A DNA stretch of 10,785 nucleotides. Source: Clostridia bacterium. Lineage in GTDB: Bacteria; Bacillota; Clostridia; Christensenellales; UBA1242. Under the pieces are notes generated by a model. That model saw only the letters and a program-made list of their open reading frames with translations. It was not told where the DNA came from and searched no databases. Positions 5,322 to 10,785 of the stretch are shown here, piece by piece; position 1 is the first letter of the stretch; each line of letters begins with the position of its first letter. A program made the translations under genes and the position numbers. The stretch is taken from contig JALOBO010000047.1 of the NCBI GenBank assembly GCA_023228225.1, positions 1 through 10,785 of the forward strand, read 5' to 3'.

Positions 5322-6699
5322 TAAAAATTGGAACAATGATTTAGATTGGAAAAACGTTCATTATCGTGTTTATAAAATACAAACACGAATCGCTAAAGCA
5401 ACTCGCGATGGTGATTGGGAACGTGTAATAAAACTTACGAAATTAGTTCTTAATTCATATTATTGTAAACTTGTAGCAGTTAGACGTGTTACAAGTAAAA
5501 AAGTTAGACGAAAAGCTGGTGTAGATGGTGTGTTTTGGGAAACTGATAAAGAAAAATTTAAACAAGTTAGTTTGTTAAATTATCGTGATTATGCACCAAT
5601 GCCGTTTAAACGATTATATGTTCCGAAAGACCATGATAGAAGTAAATTAAGACCTTTATCAATTCCTGTAATTTTTGATAGAGCAATGCAGGGTTTATTG
5701 TTAATCGCAATTGACCCAATTGTTGAAACTTTATCAGAACCTCATTCGTATGGTTTTAGATTATACCGAAATTCACAAGACACTATTCGTGATGTTTGTA
5801 ATAGTTTTAAATTTTGTTCTGGAAATAGTTGGGTTTTAAAAGCAGATGTTCGCGAATGTTTTGACAGAGTGTCTCATTCTTGGTTATTAGAGAATTTGCC
5901 TGTTGATAAAAAGTTGTTGAAATCTATATTGAAATGCGGATATATACAAAATAATCGTTTTTATGCAACAAAAGAAGGTGTGCCGCAAGGTGGTGTGTTA
6001 TCACCAGTATTAATTAATTTTGTGTTAACTGGTATGGAAACAATATTAAAATATGAATATCCTAATGTTCATATGGTTAGATTTGTTGATGATTTTTTAT
6101 TTTCTGGAGAAAGTGAGCAGGAATTGCAAGCTGTTTTAAATGAATTGAAAAGTTTTTTAAAAGTTAGAAATCTTACGTTATCTGCTGAAAAAACAGAAAT
6201 TAAACGCATTTCGGAAGGCGTTGATTTTATTGGTTGGCATTTGCAAAAACAAAATAATGTGTTAGAGATATCGCCCACTGCGTTATCTTTAAATGAAGTG
6301 TTTATACGAATTGTAAATACTGAATTACAAGCCAATCATTGGTCGCCAGACGCATTTATTACAAAATTAAATTATATTGTTGCTGGTTGGGGGTATTATC
6401 ATGCGTATGATTGTTTAGAACATAATTTTATAGATTTAGATATGGCGGTTGCCGATTTAGTTTGGAAGTGGTTATGCAAAAAATATCCAACGATGAGTGA
6501 ACTAGATATCGCGCATACTTTTTGGAATGTGTGGAATGGGAATGATAGATGTTATTTTTACAATAATATAAAATTATTACGGTTTCAAGATATTGAAGTG
6601 AGAAGCCCTGAAGAATTAATTTTAACAAAAAATGCCTATTTAGACCGCGCGTATTTTAGAAATAGAAAGCGCGTGTATAAAGAACGATTGTTAGTATAA
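5314..6699 (+). CDS. Group II intron-type reverse transcriptase (maturase-like), no HNH domain
   Basis: A 461-aa RNA-directed DNA polymerase; ATG 5314 is preferred over the in-frame GTG at 5305. Residues 12-78 match the N-terminal RT domain of group II intron proteins (DWKNVHYRVYKIQTRIAKA ... KAGVDG). The RT core shows YVPKDHDRSKLRPLSIPVIFDRAM split over 102-125, SYGFRLYRNSQDTI (145-158), WVLKADVRECFDRVSH with the first catalytic Asp at about D178, EGVPQGGVLSP (221-231) and the active site RFVDDF (256-261), then LTLSAEKTEI (287-296) and DFIGWHL (304-310). Residues about 320-440 resemble the maturase/thumb domain (LNYIVAGWGYYHAYDC, VWKWLCKKYP). The HNH endonuclease that often follows is missing. 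Canonical DGR RTs instead carry [I/V/L]GxxxSQ. It is probably the enzyme that rewrites VR1-VR4. Confidence 0.92.
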   Translation: MTDKNWNNDLDWKNVHYRVYKIQTRIAKATRDGDWERVIKLTKLVLNSYYCKLVAVRRVTSKKVRRKAGVDGVFWETDKEKFKQVSLLNYRDYAPMPFKRLYVPKDHDRSKLRPLSIPVIFDRAMQGLLLIAIDPIVETLSEPHSYGFRLYRNSQDTIRDVCNSFKFCSGNSWVLKADVRECFDRVSHSWLLENLPVDKKLLKSILKCGYIQNNRFYATKEGVPQGGVLSPVLINFVLTGMETILKYEYPNVHMVRFVDDFLFSGESEQELQAVLNELKSFLKVRNLTLSAEKTEIKRISEGVDFIGWHLQKQNNVLEISPTALSLNEVFIRIVNTELQANHWSPDAFITKLNYIVAGWGYYHAYDCLEHNFIDLDMAVADLVWKWLCKKYPTMSELDIAHTFWNVWNGNDRCYFYNNIKLLRFQDIEVRSPEELILTKNAYLDRAYFRNRKRVYKERLLV

Positions 6700-6710
6700 T
6701 TTAAAATAAT

Positions 6711-6736
6711 AATTTTTCTTAATTTATTTTTATTTA
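6711..6736 (+). terminator. T-rich terminator after the RT
   Basis: Runs of T (TTTTTCTTAATTTATTTTTATTT) begin about 14 bp after the RT stop, without a clear hairpin; U-tract termination of this type is usual in archaea. There is no group II intron domain V-like hairpin here. Confidence 0.4.
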
Positions 6737-6740
6737 ACAA

Positions 6741-6755
6741 ATACCTTTAAATATA
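6741..6755 (+). promoter_or_regulatory. Promoter of the secreted-protein/target operon (ATACCTTT element)
   Basis: ATACCTTTAAATATA ends 24 bp before the ATG at 6779, so the message should be leaderless or nearly so. The element is shared with other genes in the window, whereas the RT operon lacks it. Confidence 0.65.
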
Positions 6756-6778
6756 ACGTATGTATTTGAATATACCTG

Positions 6779-7216
6779 ATGGTTAATATTAAGGTCAGTA
6801 AAAAAAGATTATTGTTTATTTGTGCGGTTGTGTTTTGCTTATGCACGATGTGTGTATGCGCGGTATCTGCTGAGGAAATTGTTAAAGAACCTGTTCTCAA
6901 AGAACCTGTTACGAAATTACAAATCGAAGACAATATTCGCTTAGCCGTAGGTTTTGATGCAAAAATCGATATTGTTGTTAAATCTGAAGTTTTCACACCA
7001 ATAGAACAATTACAAAAACAAACTGAAATTTTAGGTTACACGCAGTCCCTTGATAAGTGGATGGCTTATAAAATGAAGGTTACAGAAGATTATTCACCAG
7101 TTAAACCAGTTGATTTGTTAGATGATTCTGATGGTGAATCTCAATGGAACACGTATCTTATTAATTATTATGCTCATTATAAACCAACTGGTGACTTTGG
7201 CGGTAAGATAGTATGA
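6779..7216 (+). CDS. Small secreted protein, translationally coupled to the DGR target
   Basis: A 145-aa protein with a clear signal peptide: basic KVSKKR, hydrophobic core to about residue 28, and a VSA cleavage site after residue 31. The mature part begins acidic and contains a short KEPV duplication (VKEPVLKEPV), then IRLAVGFDAKIDIVVKSE, which looks beta-like, and ends with NYYAHYKPTGDFGGKIV. It has no second membrane segment and no known family. Its TGA overlaps the ATG of the variable surface protein (ATGA at 7213-7216), so the two are made in linked amounts. It may be a chaperone, subunit or anchor of the target protein; this is inference from coupling only. Confidence 0.8.
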   Translation: MVNIKVSKKRLLFICAVVFCLCTMCVCAVSAEEIVKEPVLKEPVTKLQIEDNIRLAVGFDAKIDIVVKSEVFTPIEQLQKQTEILGYTQSLDKWMAYKMKVTEDYSPVKPVDLLDDSDGESQWNTYLINYYAHYKPTGDFGGKIV

Positions 7217-9525
7217 ATAATTCTTGGAAAAAAATTACATTTGTTGTATTGTTGATATGCGCGTTTTTTATTGCACCAGCGTGCGCGACAGGGACAGGCG
7301 CAATCGATGATCCATACCTGATTACAAATTCTACTGAATTACAATCAATTCAAAACGATTTAAGCGCGTATTATCAGTTAGTTAACGATATTGATTTAAC
7401 GGGTGTTACTTGGACACCTATTGGTAATACTTCAACACCATTTTTCGGGCACGTAGATGGTGACGGTCATACTATTTCAAATTTAGTATATTCTAATATT
7501 AGTGTAGATAATGTTGGTTTATTTTCAATTGCGGGTAGCGGAGCATCGTTTGTTGATGTTACATTAGATTCTTGTTCCATAACTGGTAATAGTTATGTTG
7601 CGGGTTTAATTGGACAAGTTATTATGAGTGTTGGAGCACACGACGATTGCGTTATCACAAATGTCGATGTAACAAATTGTGATATTTATGCAAACACTTC
7701 GTATGCAGGTACGCTTGTTGCCAGAACGTATACAAACGCGTATACTAAAATAAGCTACTGTGATGTTTCATGTGGAAATGTCACCACTGGAAGCACCAAC
7801 TGTGGCGGTCTGATGGGTAACGGTGCCGACTCTGCGTCCGTGCTTGAAATGAATGACTGCACTGTTGATGCAATGGTAATCATCACTGGAAGCTCCAGCT
7901 GTGGCGGTCTGATGGGTTACGGTGCCGGCTCTGCGTCCGTGCTTGAAATGAATGACTGCACTGTAATGAATTCTGTGATAACCACTGGAAGCAACGCCTG
8001 TGGCGGTCTGATGGGTCACGGTGCCTACTCTGCGTCCGACTGCACTGTCACTGCATGCACTGTGACGAACTGTGTTATCACCACTGGAAGCATCAACTGT
8101 GGCGGTCTGATGGGTTACGGTGCCATCTCTGCGTCCGTTGCAAATGTCACTGACTGCACTGTCACTGAATGCACTGTATATGGAACAACCGGAACAGCGA
8201 GCGGGTTGGTAGCATTTGGTGATGCTACGTCGAATTTAACAATAAATAATTGCGAGGTCGATTATACTACAATTTTAGCAGGCAGTGGTAGCACAGCAGG
8301 TTTATTGGTTACTGCGGCAGGAAATACTACAATTACAAATTGTGATATATCAAATTCGAACATAAAAGCAACAGTGAATTTTGCACCAGCAGGAGCATAT
8401 GACCCAGCAACATGTACGGCGAGTGGAATAACTAATAATGCTACAAATTATTTAGAAGCTAAAACGTTTACTGTGACAAGAACAACCGAAACGATGAGTT
8501 GTGCGTTTACTGTAGAAAAATTAGGTGGGGCTGTTACGGTAGGTGGTGATGGTCATGTTACAAGCGGACATTTATGGGTGTTTGGTGATGGAGACTTTAG
8601 CGCTGATCTAGCTACAACAACATCGCATACCTATGCTATTGGCGGTACTGAAACATCAAGCATAACGCTTACAAATAAATTTGTGCCAGCAGGTTCGGTT
8701 CTTACTAAAATATTTACATTAGATACAACAAAATTATTGTCAAATATTAGTATTTTACCAACAACCCTGATTGGTGATGAAACATTAACTTTTAACGCAT
8801 CGAGCGATACCGCCGCGACGTTAGATTGGCAAATTAGTATTGATGGAGTATGGACAACAATTGCAACGGCAACGAGTCTGGGGAATAACGCTGTAGTTAC
8901 AGCAACATATGTTGTACCAAACACATTACCAGATAATACGTATTTATTTAGACTTGATGCTAACAATATTGCAGGTCACACATATAGCCCATCTACGTTG
9001 GTGACAATCAATCACTATCCATTAGCAACTATTACATCACCAACCACTGGTGATAAAACTATCGAACATACTGAATATACCTTTACAGCAGATTATTTAT
9101 TTACACCTACCGCGTATCTTTGGTCATTTGGGGATGGAGCTACTGCCACCACAGCATCAGCCACGCACACATACACTGCGTCGGGTGATTATAATATTAC
9201 ATTGACTGTCACAAACGTCTATGGCAGTTCAACAACGTCGTTACAGCAAACCACAGAAGCAACATACTATAGTTATACTCTTAATGAAGCTAGTGAGACC
9301 ATGACTGGCGCGATGGGGCTTGTAGCACTTATCCCGCTTGTGTTAGCTGGAATTTTAGTATTTACTATAATTAAAGGCGGCGCCAACCTCACACCGCAAA
9401 TCGTGGCATTGTTGGTTACTATTGGTGCCGTGGTTGTAGTTATCTATATTATTATCATATTAGGAGGGTTTGTAGATAAATCGTCACTTGAAATAATGGA
9501 AATTGTTGCTAATTTCAATAAATAA
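7213..9525 (+). CDS. DGR target: variable GLUG-repeat / PKD surface protein with C-terminal membrane anchor
   Basis: A 770-aa exported protein. The signal peptide covers about residues 1-25 (cleavage near ACA-TG). Residues about 30-110 (DPYLITNSTELQSI, FFGHVDGDGHTISNL) plus GLUG-type repeats to about 365 suggest a right-handed beta-helix. Within it, four 33-residue repeats (190-321) each contain GS-x-x-CGGLMG-x-GA-x-SAS, where x marks the DGR-variable residues: 195/196/203/206 (T,N,N,D), 228/229/236/239 (S,S,Y,G), 261/262/269/272 (N,A,H,Y) and 294/295/302/305 (I,N,Y,I). Regularly spaced cysteines may form disulfides. Two PKD-like domains follow (WVFGDGD at 455; WSFGDG at 637) around an Ig-like stretch. 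Two hydrophobic helices (about 703-720 and 730-752) anchor the C-terminus. It is likely a receptor-binding or display protein on a virion or cell envelope. Confidence 0.92.
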   Translation: MNNSWKKITFVVLLICAFFIAPACATGTGAIDDPYLITNSTELQSIQNDLSAYYQLVNDIDLTGVTWTPIGNTSTPFFGHVDGDGHTISNLVYSNISVDNVGLFSIAGSGASFVDVTLDSCSITGNSYVAGLIGQVIMSVGAHDDCVITNVDVTNCDIYANTSYAGTLVARTYTNAYTKISYCDVSCGNVTTGSTNCGGLMGNGADSASVLEMNDCTVDAMVIITGSSSCGGLMGYGAGSASVLEMNDCTVMNSVITTGSNACGGLMGHGAYSASDCTVTACTVTNCVITTGSINCGGLMGYGAISASVANVTDCTVTECTVYGTTGTASGLVAFGDATSNLTINNCEVDYTTILAGSGSTAGLLVTAAGNTTITNCDISNSNIKATVNFAPAGAYDPATCTASGITNNATNYLEAKTFTVTRTTETMSCAFTVEKLGGAVTVGGDGHVTSGHLWVFGDGDFSADLATTTSHTYAIGGTETSSITLTNKFVPAGSVLTKIFTLDTTKLLSNISILPTTLIGDETLTFNASSDTAATLDWQISIDGVWTTIATATSLGNNAVVTATYVVPNTLPDNTYLFRLDANNIAGHTYSPSTLVTINHYPLATITSPTTGDKTIEHTEYTFTADYLFTPTAYLWSFGDGATATTASATHTYTASGDYNITLTVTNVYGSSTTSLQQTTEATYYSYTLNEASETMTGAMGLVALIPLVLAGILVFTIIKGGANLTPQIVALLVTIGAVVVVIYIIIILGGFVDKSSLEIMEIVANFNK
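7781..7840 (+). repeat. Variable repeat VR1
   Basis: 60 bp matching the TR. The four NNC codons read ACC, AAC, AAC, GAC: two of eight adenines changed (A to C, A to G). All 48 other core positions equal the TR. The first base upstream of the shared TCACC also differs from the TR by A to G. Confidence 0.95.
7880..7939 (+). repeat. Variable repeat VR2
   Basis: The NNC codons read TCC, AGC, TAC, GGC: six of eight adenines changed, the most diverged copy. The core is otherwise identical to the TR; outside the core one C to T (ATC for ACC) is present. Confidence 0.95.
7979..8038 (+). repeat. Variable repeat VR3
   Basis: The NNC codons read AAC, GCC, CAC, TAC: four of eight adenines changed. The core is otherwise identical to the TR; upstream TAACC replaces TCACC. 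Confidence 0.95.
8078..8137 (+). repeat. Variable repeat VR4
   Basis: The NNC codons read ATC, AAC, TAC, ATC: three of eight adenines changed. This copy has the longest match to the TR on the 5' side, identical from TTATCACC (about 8075) onward. Confidence 0.95.
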
Positions 9526-9545
9526 ATACTATTTTTTAAAAAAAG

Positions 9546-9845
9546 TTAATTGTGAATTTTAGAAATAAAATTCGAGGTTTTAATTAAAATCTGTGTTTTA
9601 TCCAATAAAGCAATCATAATTTCATCAAATAATAAATCTCTAGCTAAAATACAATCTTCAAATGTTTTAAATCCGTCACAAATATGAATTTGCAATTCGT
9701 TTTTAGGATAATTTTTGATATCTATTTTAGATGCAATAGCGTATAAGCAGAAACCTATGGTGTCATTACCCTTAATGCTAAATTCAACAATGTCATCATA
9801 TCGATAAGCGCTACCACGTTTTGTTTCAATAAAAATATTACTCAT
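9546..9845 (-). CDS. Hypothetical protein, paralogue of its upstream neighbour
   Basis: A 99-aa soluble protein, last gene of the leftward operon; its ATG follows the preceding stop by 2 bp. It begins with alternating strand-like segments (IFIETKRGSAYRYDDIVEFSIKG, split by short turns) and contains DGFKTFEDCILARDLLFDEI (57-76). This aligns with QGLKSFNDACVIVDNLTGEI of the next gene upstream, so the two probably arose by duplication. Neither matches a family I recognise. It lacks signal and membrane segments. Downstream it converges with the DGR target gene across about 20 bp of A/T runs, which may end both transcripts. Confidence 0.75.
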   Translation of the reverse strand: MSNIFIETKRGSAYRYDDIVEFSIKGNDTIGFCLYAIASKIDIKNYPKNELQIHICDGFKTFEDCILARDLLFDEIMIALLDKTQILIKTSNFISKIHN

Positions 9846-9847
9846 TT

Positions 9848-10222
9848 TTATTCCGCATCTTCATCGTCACAATCAGGATATTTGACACCTTCTTTTTTTT
9901 CACGGATATTTGTCTCTTCTGGTGTTTCTAAATCATCGAATGGGTCATCTTCTTCAATGACTTCTTCGATTTTGTTTTTTGATTTCACTCTAAGTGGGTT
10001 TTTGATAACGTATGTCGAATCAATTTCACCTGTCAAATTATCGACAATAACACAGGCGTCGTTAAAAGATTTTAAACCCTGCATTACAAAAATAGATGTT
10101 CCATTTTTCATAATAGCAATGATGTTAAAAAATTGTGCTTTTTCGTCAATTTGCGGTACGATTACAGATACTTCTTCTTTGTTTAAAGAGGCTCCGTTTG
10201 GGGTAATAAAAAATTTACTCAT
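9848..10222 (-). CDS. Hypothetical protein with acidic tail, paralogue of the 9546 gene
   Basis: A 124-aa protein from ATG 10222, which sits one base after the stop of the gene upstream; an in-frame GTG at 10231 would add three residues (MSN) and overlap that gene by 8 bp. Residues 1-75 share the layout of the 9546-9845 product, including QGLKSFNDA (48-56) against DGFKTFEDC. The rest (about 75-124) is a linker followed by a strongly acidic tail (EEVIEEDDPFDDLE, DCDDEDAE) that the paralogue lacks. It may be a small beta domain used in protein-protein contact, with the tail mimicking nucleic acid or binding a basic partner such as the element's histone; this is speculation. The family is unknown. 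Confidence 0.75.
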   Translation of the reverse strand: MSKFFITPNGASLNKEEVSVIVPQIDEKAQFFNIIAIMKNGTSIFVMQGLKSFNDACVIVDNLTGEIDSTYVIKNPLRVKSKNKIEEVIEEDDPFDDLETPEETNIREKKEGVKYPDCDDEDAE

Positions 10223-10223
10223 G

Positions 10224-10634
10224 TTACTCACTTTTTTTGTTCTCTAACGCTTCTGCCGCATCAAGTTCTGCGACAGCTTCGTGTTTTAATCTAATAATTT
10301 CTTCAGCAAGATTATAAATTACATCTTCGATAATAAATCGTTGTTCAGAATCAATAGTGTGATTAGCCAGTTTACGAGCTAGTTTTAAAAACTCTTTTTT
10401 GCTAATTTTAGGACTACCGTTATCAACAGCATCATACTTTTTATCACAACGTAATGTGTAAATTACGTATAACCGTAAAAGACCTTCTTTGTTGTTTAAA
10501 AATTCTTCTGGCGAACTAACACCATCTCGATAAGCAATCAAGCATGCCTGATTAGTAAGTTCTTGAATCTGCTCAGGAACGGTTAATTTTTTACGACGAC
10601 TGGCTGTTACAATATTTTTAAATTTTTCTAACAT
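10224..10634 (-). CDS. Hypothetical helical protein, first gene of leftward operon
   Basis: A 136-aa charged, strongly helical-looking protein. The N-terminus is basic (MLEKFKNIVTASRRKKLTVPEQ), the middle has LLRLYVIYTLRCDKKYD and a Ser/Pro turn, and the end is a long Ala/Glu-rich helix (IIRLKHEAVAELDAAEALENKK) that could form a coiled coil. It shows no membrane segment or known family. It heads the operon with the two paralogues downstream, spaced by 1 and 2 bp, under the ATACCTTTATTT promoter about 30 bp before its ATG. Confidence 0.75.
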   Translation of the reverse strand: MLEKFKNIVTASRRKKLTVPEQIQELTNQACLIAYRDGVSSPEEFLNNKEGLLRLYVIYTLRCDKKYDAVDNGSPKISKKEFLKLARKLANHTIDSEQRFIIEDVIYNLAEEIIRLKHEAVAELDAAEALENKKSE

Positions 10635-10664
10635 ACTGTCTATATTTATATAGTTGTCAGTGTA

Positions 10665-10677
10665 AATAAAGGTATTT
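10665..10677 (-). promoter_or_regulatory. Promoter of the leftward orphan operon (ATACCTTT element)
   Basis: On the minus strand it contains ATACCTTTATTT, starting about 40 bp and ending about 30 bp before the ATG at 10634. A second TATA-like stretch (ATATAAATATA) lies nearer the start and is probably too close to serve. Confidence 0.5.
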
Positions 10678-10707
10678 ATATTGAAACTTTAATGTAAAAT
10701 ATTATAC

Positions 10708-10728
10708 ATACCTTTTTATGTTTATAAA
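10708..10728 (+). promoter_or_regulatory. Promoter of the truncated rightmost gene (ATACCTTT element)
   Basis: ATACCTTTTTATG (10708-10720) followed by TTTATAAA ends about 20 bp before the ATG at 10748. It is arranged back to back with the promoter of the leftward operon, forming a divergent control region at 10635-10747. Confidence 0.5.
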
Positions 10729-10747
10729 ACAAACATAAAAATACTAA

Positions 10748-10785
10748 ATGGTAAAATTAATAAAAGGTATCAACGATTTGGCTAC
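10748..10785 (+). CDS. N-terminus of a protein resembling treble-clef zinc-ribbon (DUF4379-like) repeats; runs off window
   Basis: Only 12 complete codons are visible (MVKLIKGINDLA, then an incomplete AC-). G-[FIL]-N-D-L-A-T is the usual opening of the short zinc-ribbon repeat in DUF4379-type proteins, and the final partial codon AC- can only be Thr, which fits. The start follows a good promoter. The match is short, so the family call is tentative. Confidence 0.4.
   Translation, partial: MVKLIKGINDLA

Larger units (their letters stand above)
7781..8176 (+). repeat. Tandem array of four 99-bp units, each carrying one VR
   Basis: The four VRs start exactly 99 bp (33 codons) apart. The 39-bp spacers are less conserved. 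Spacers 1 and 2 share their first 25 bases exactly, spacers 3 and 4 differ, and all keep ACTGCACTGT (Cys-Thr-Val). Codons in the array (CTG, TCC, GCC, GGC) are more G/C rich than in the rest of the gene. Confidence 0.9.

Noticed and set aside
3960..6780. A group II intron hosting the RT
   Set aside because: The RT is intron-type, but I see no domain V-like hairpin after it and no interrupted host gene; downstream is a T-rich tract and a promoter. The TR/VR relationship explains the locus better.
7768..8019. Minus-strand open frame across the VR array
   Set aside because: It is a shadow of the 99-bp repeats in the target gene; the plus-strand frame has domains, a signal peptide and the variation pattern.
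7781..8176. CRISPR-like array
   Set aside because: Regular 99-bp repeats with spacers are present, but they lie in frame within a coding region, and both repeats and spacers encode protein.
8631..8966. Minus-strand frame within the target gene
   Set aside because: It is antisense to the Ig/PKD portion of a well-supported protein, with no independent support.
9882..10247. Plus-strand frame antisense to the acidic-tail gene
   Set aside because: Its Ser-rich start is the complement of the acidic tail codons of the leftward gene, which has tight operon spacing.

Overview
The window reads as an archaeal virus or virus-derived element, most likely from a methanogen or a related anaerobic methane-cycling archaeon. 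The signs are an archaeal histone-fold gene, archaeal TATA elements 25-35 bp before many start codons, several probably leaderless genes, low G+C by eye, and a secreted GLUG/PKD surface protein of the kind common in methanogens. The assignment to a virus rests on gene style (many short orphan genes, small paired membrane proteins, retroelement-driven surface diversity) and is inference; no capsid, terminase or integrase is recognisable.

Layout. Bases 3-1306 hold the end of a basic, low-complexity protein and two small two-helix membrane proteins in a tight rightward run, a possible virion-structure module. Bases 1449-3943 hold short accessory genes on both strands: a histone, an orphan, a JAB/RadC-like protein, a stand-alone TSCPD protein, a small membrane-anchored beta protein and another orphan. 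Bases 4014-9525 form one functional unit described below. Bases 9546-10634 are a leftward three-gene operon of orphans, two of which are paralogues, and at 10748 a rightward gene starts and runs off the window.

The central system is a diversity-generating retroelement (DGR)-like locus. A 60-bp template repeat (TR, 4035-4094, minus strand) is copied four times inside one 770-aa surface protein (VR1-VR4, starting at 7781, 7880, 7979 and 8078, exactly 99 bp apart). Over a 56-bp core, TR and all four VRs are identical at 48 positions and differ only at eight, all of them adenines in four AAC codons of the TR. Fifteen of these 32 adenine sites differ from TR (4 A-to-C, 5 A-to-G, 6 A-to-T) and no other core base does. 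This is the signature of adenine-directed retrohoming mutagenesis.

Three things make the locus unusual. The reverse transcriptase (5314-6699) looks like a group II intron maturase-type enzyme (RT N-terminal domain, QGGVLSP and FVDD motifs, maturase-like C-terminal region, no HNH nuclease) rather than a canonical DGR RT. The TR lies in the opposite orientation to the RT and to the VRs. One TR serves four in-phase VRs in a single beta-helix-like protein, giving 16 variable NNC codons. A 289-aa orphan (4452-5321), translationally coupled to the RT, sits where a DGR accessory gene would be. The target protein is itself coupled (ATGA overlap) to a small secreted protein. The likely working model is that the RT and its partner copy the TR RNA with errors at adenine positions and rewrite the VRs of a membrane-anchored display protein carrying PKD-type stalk domains.
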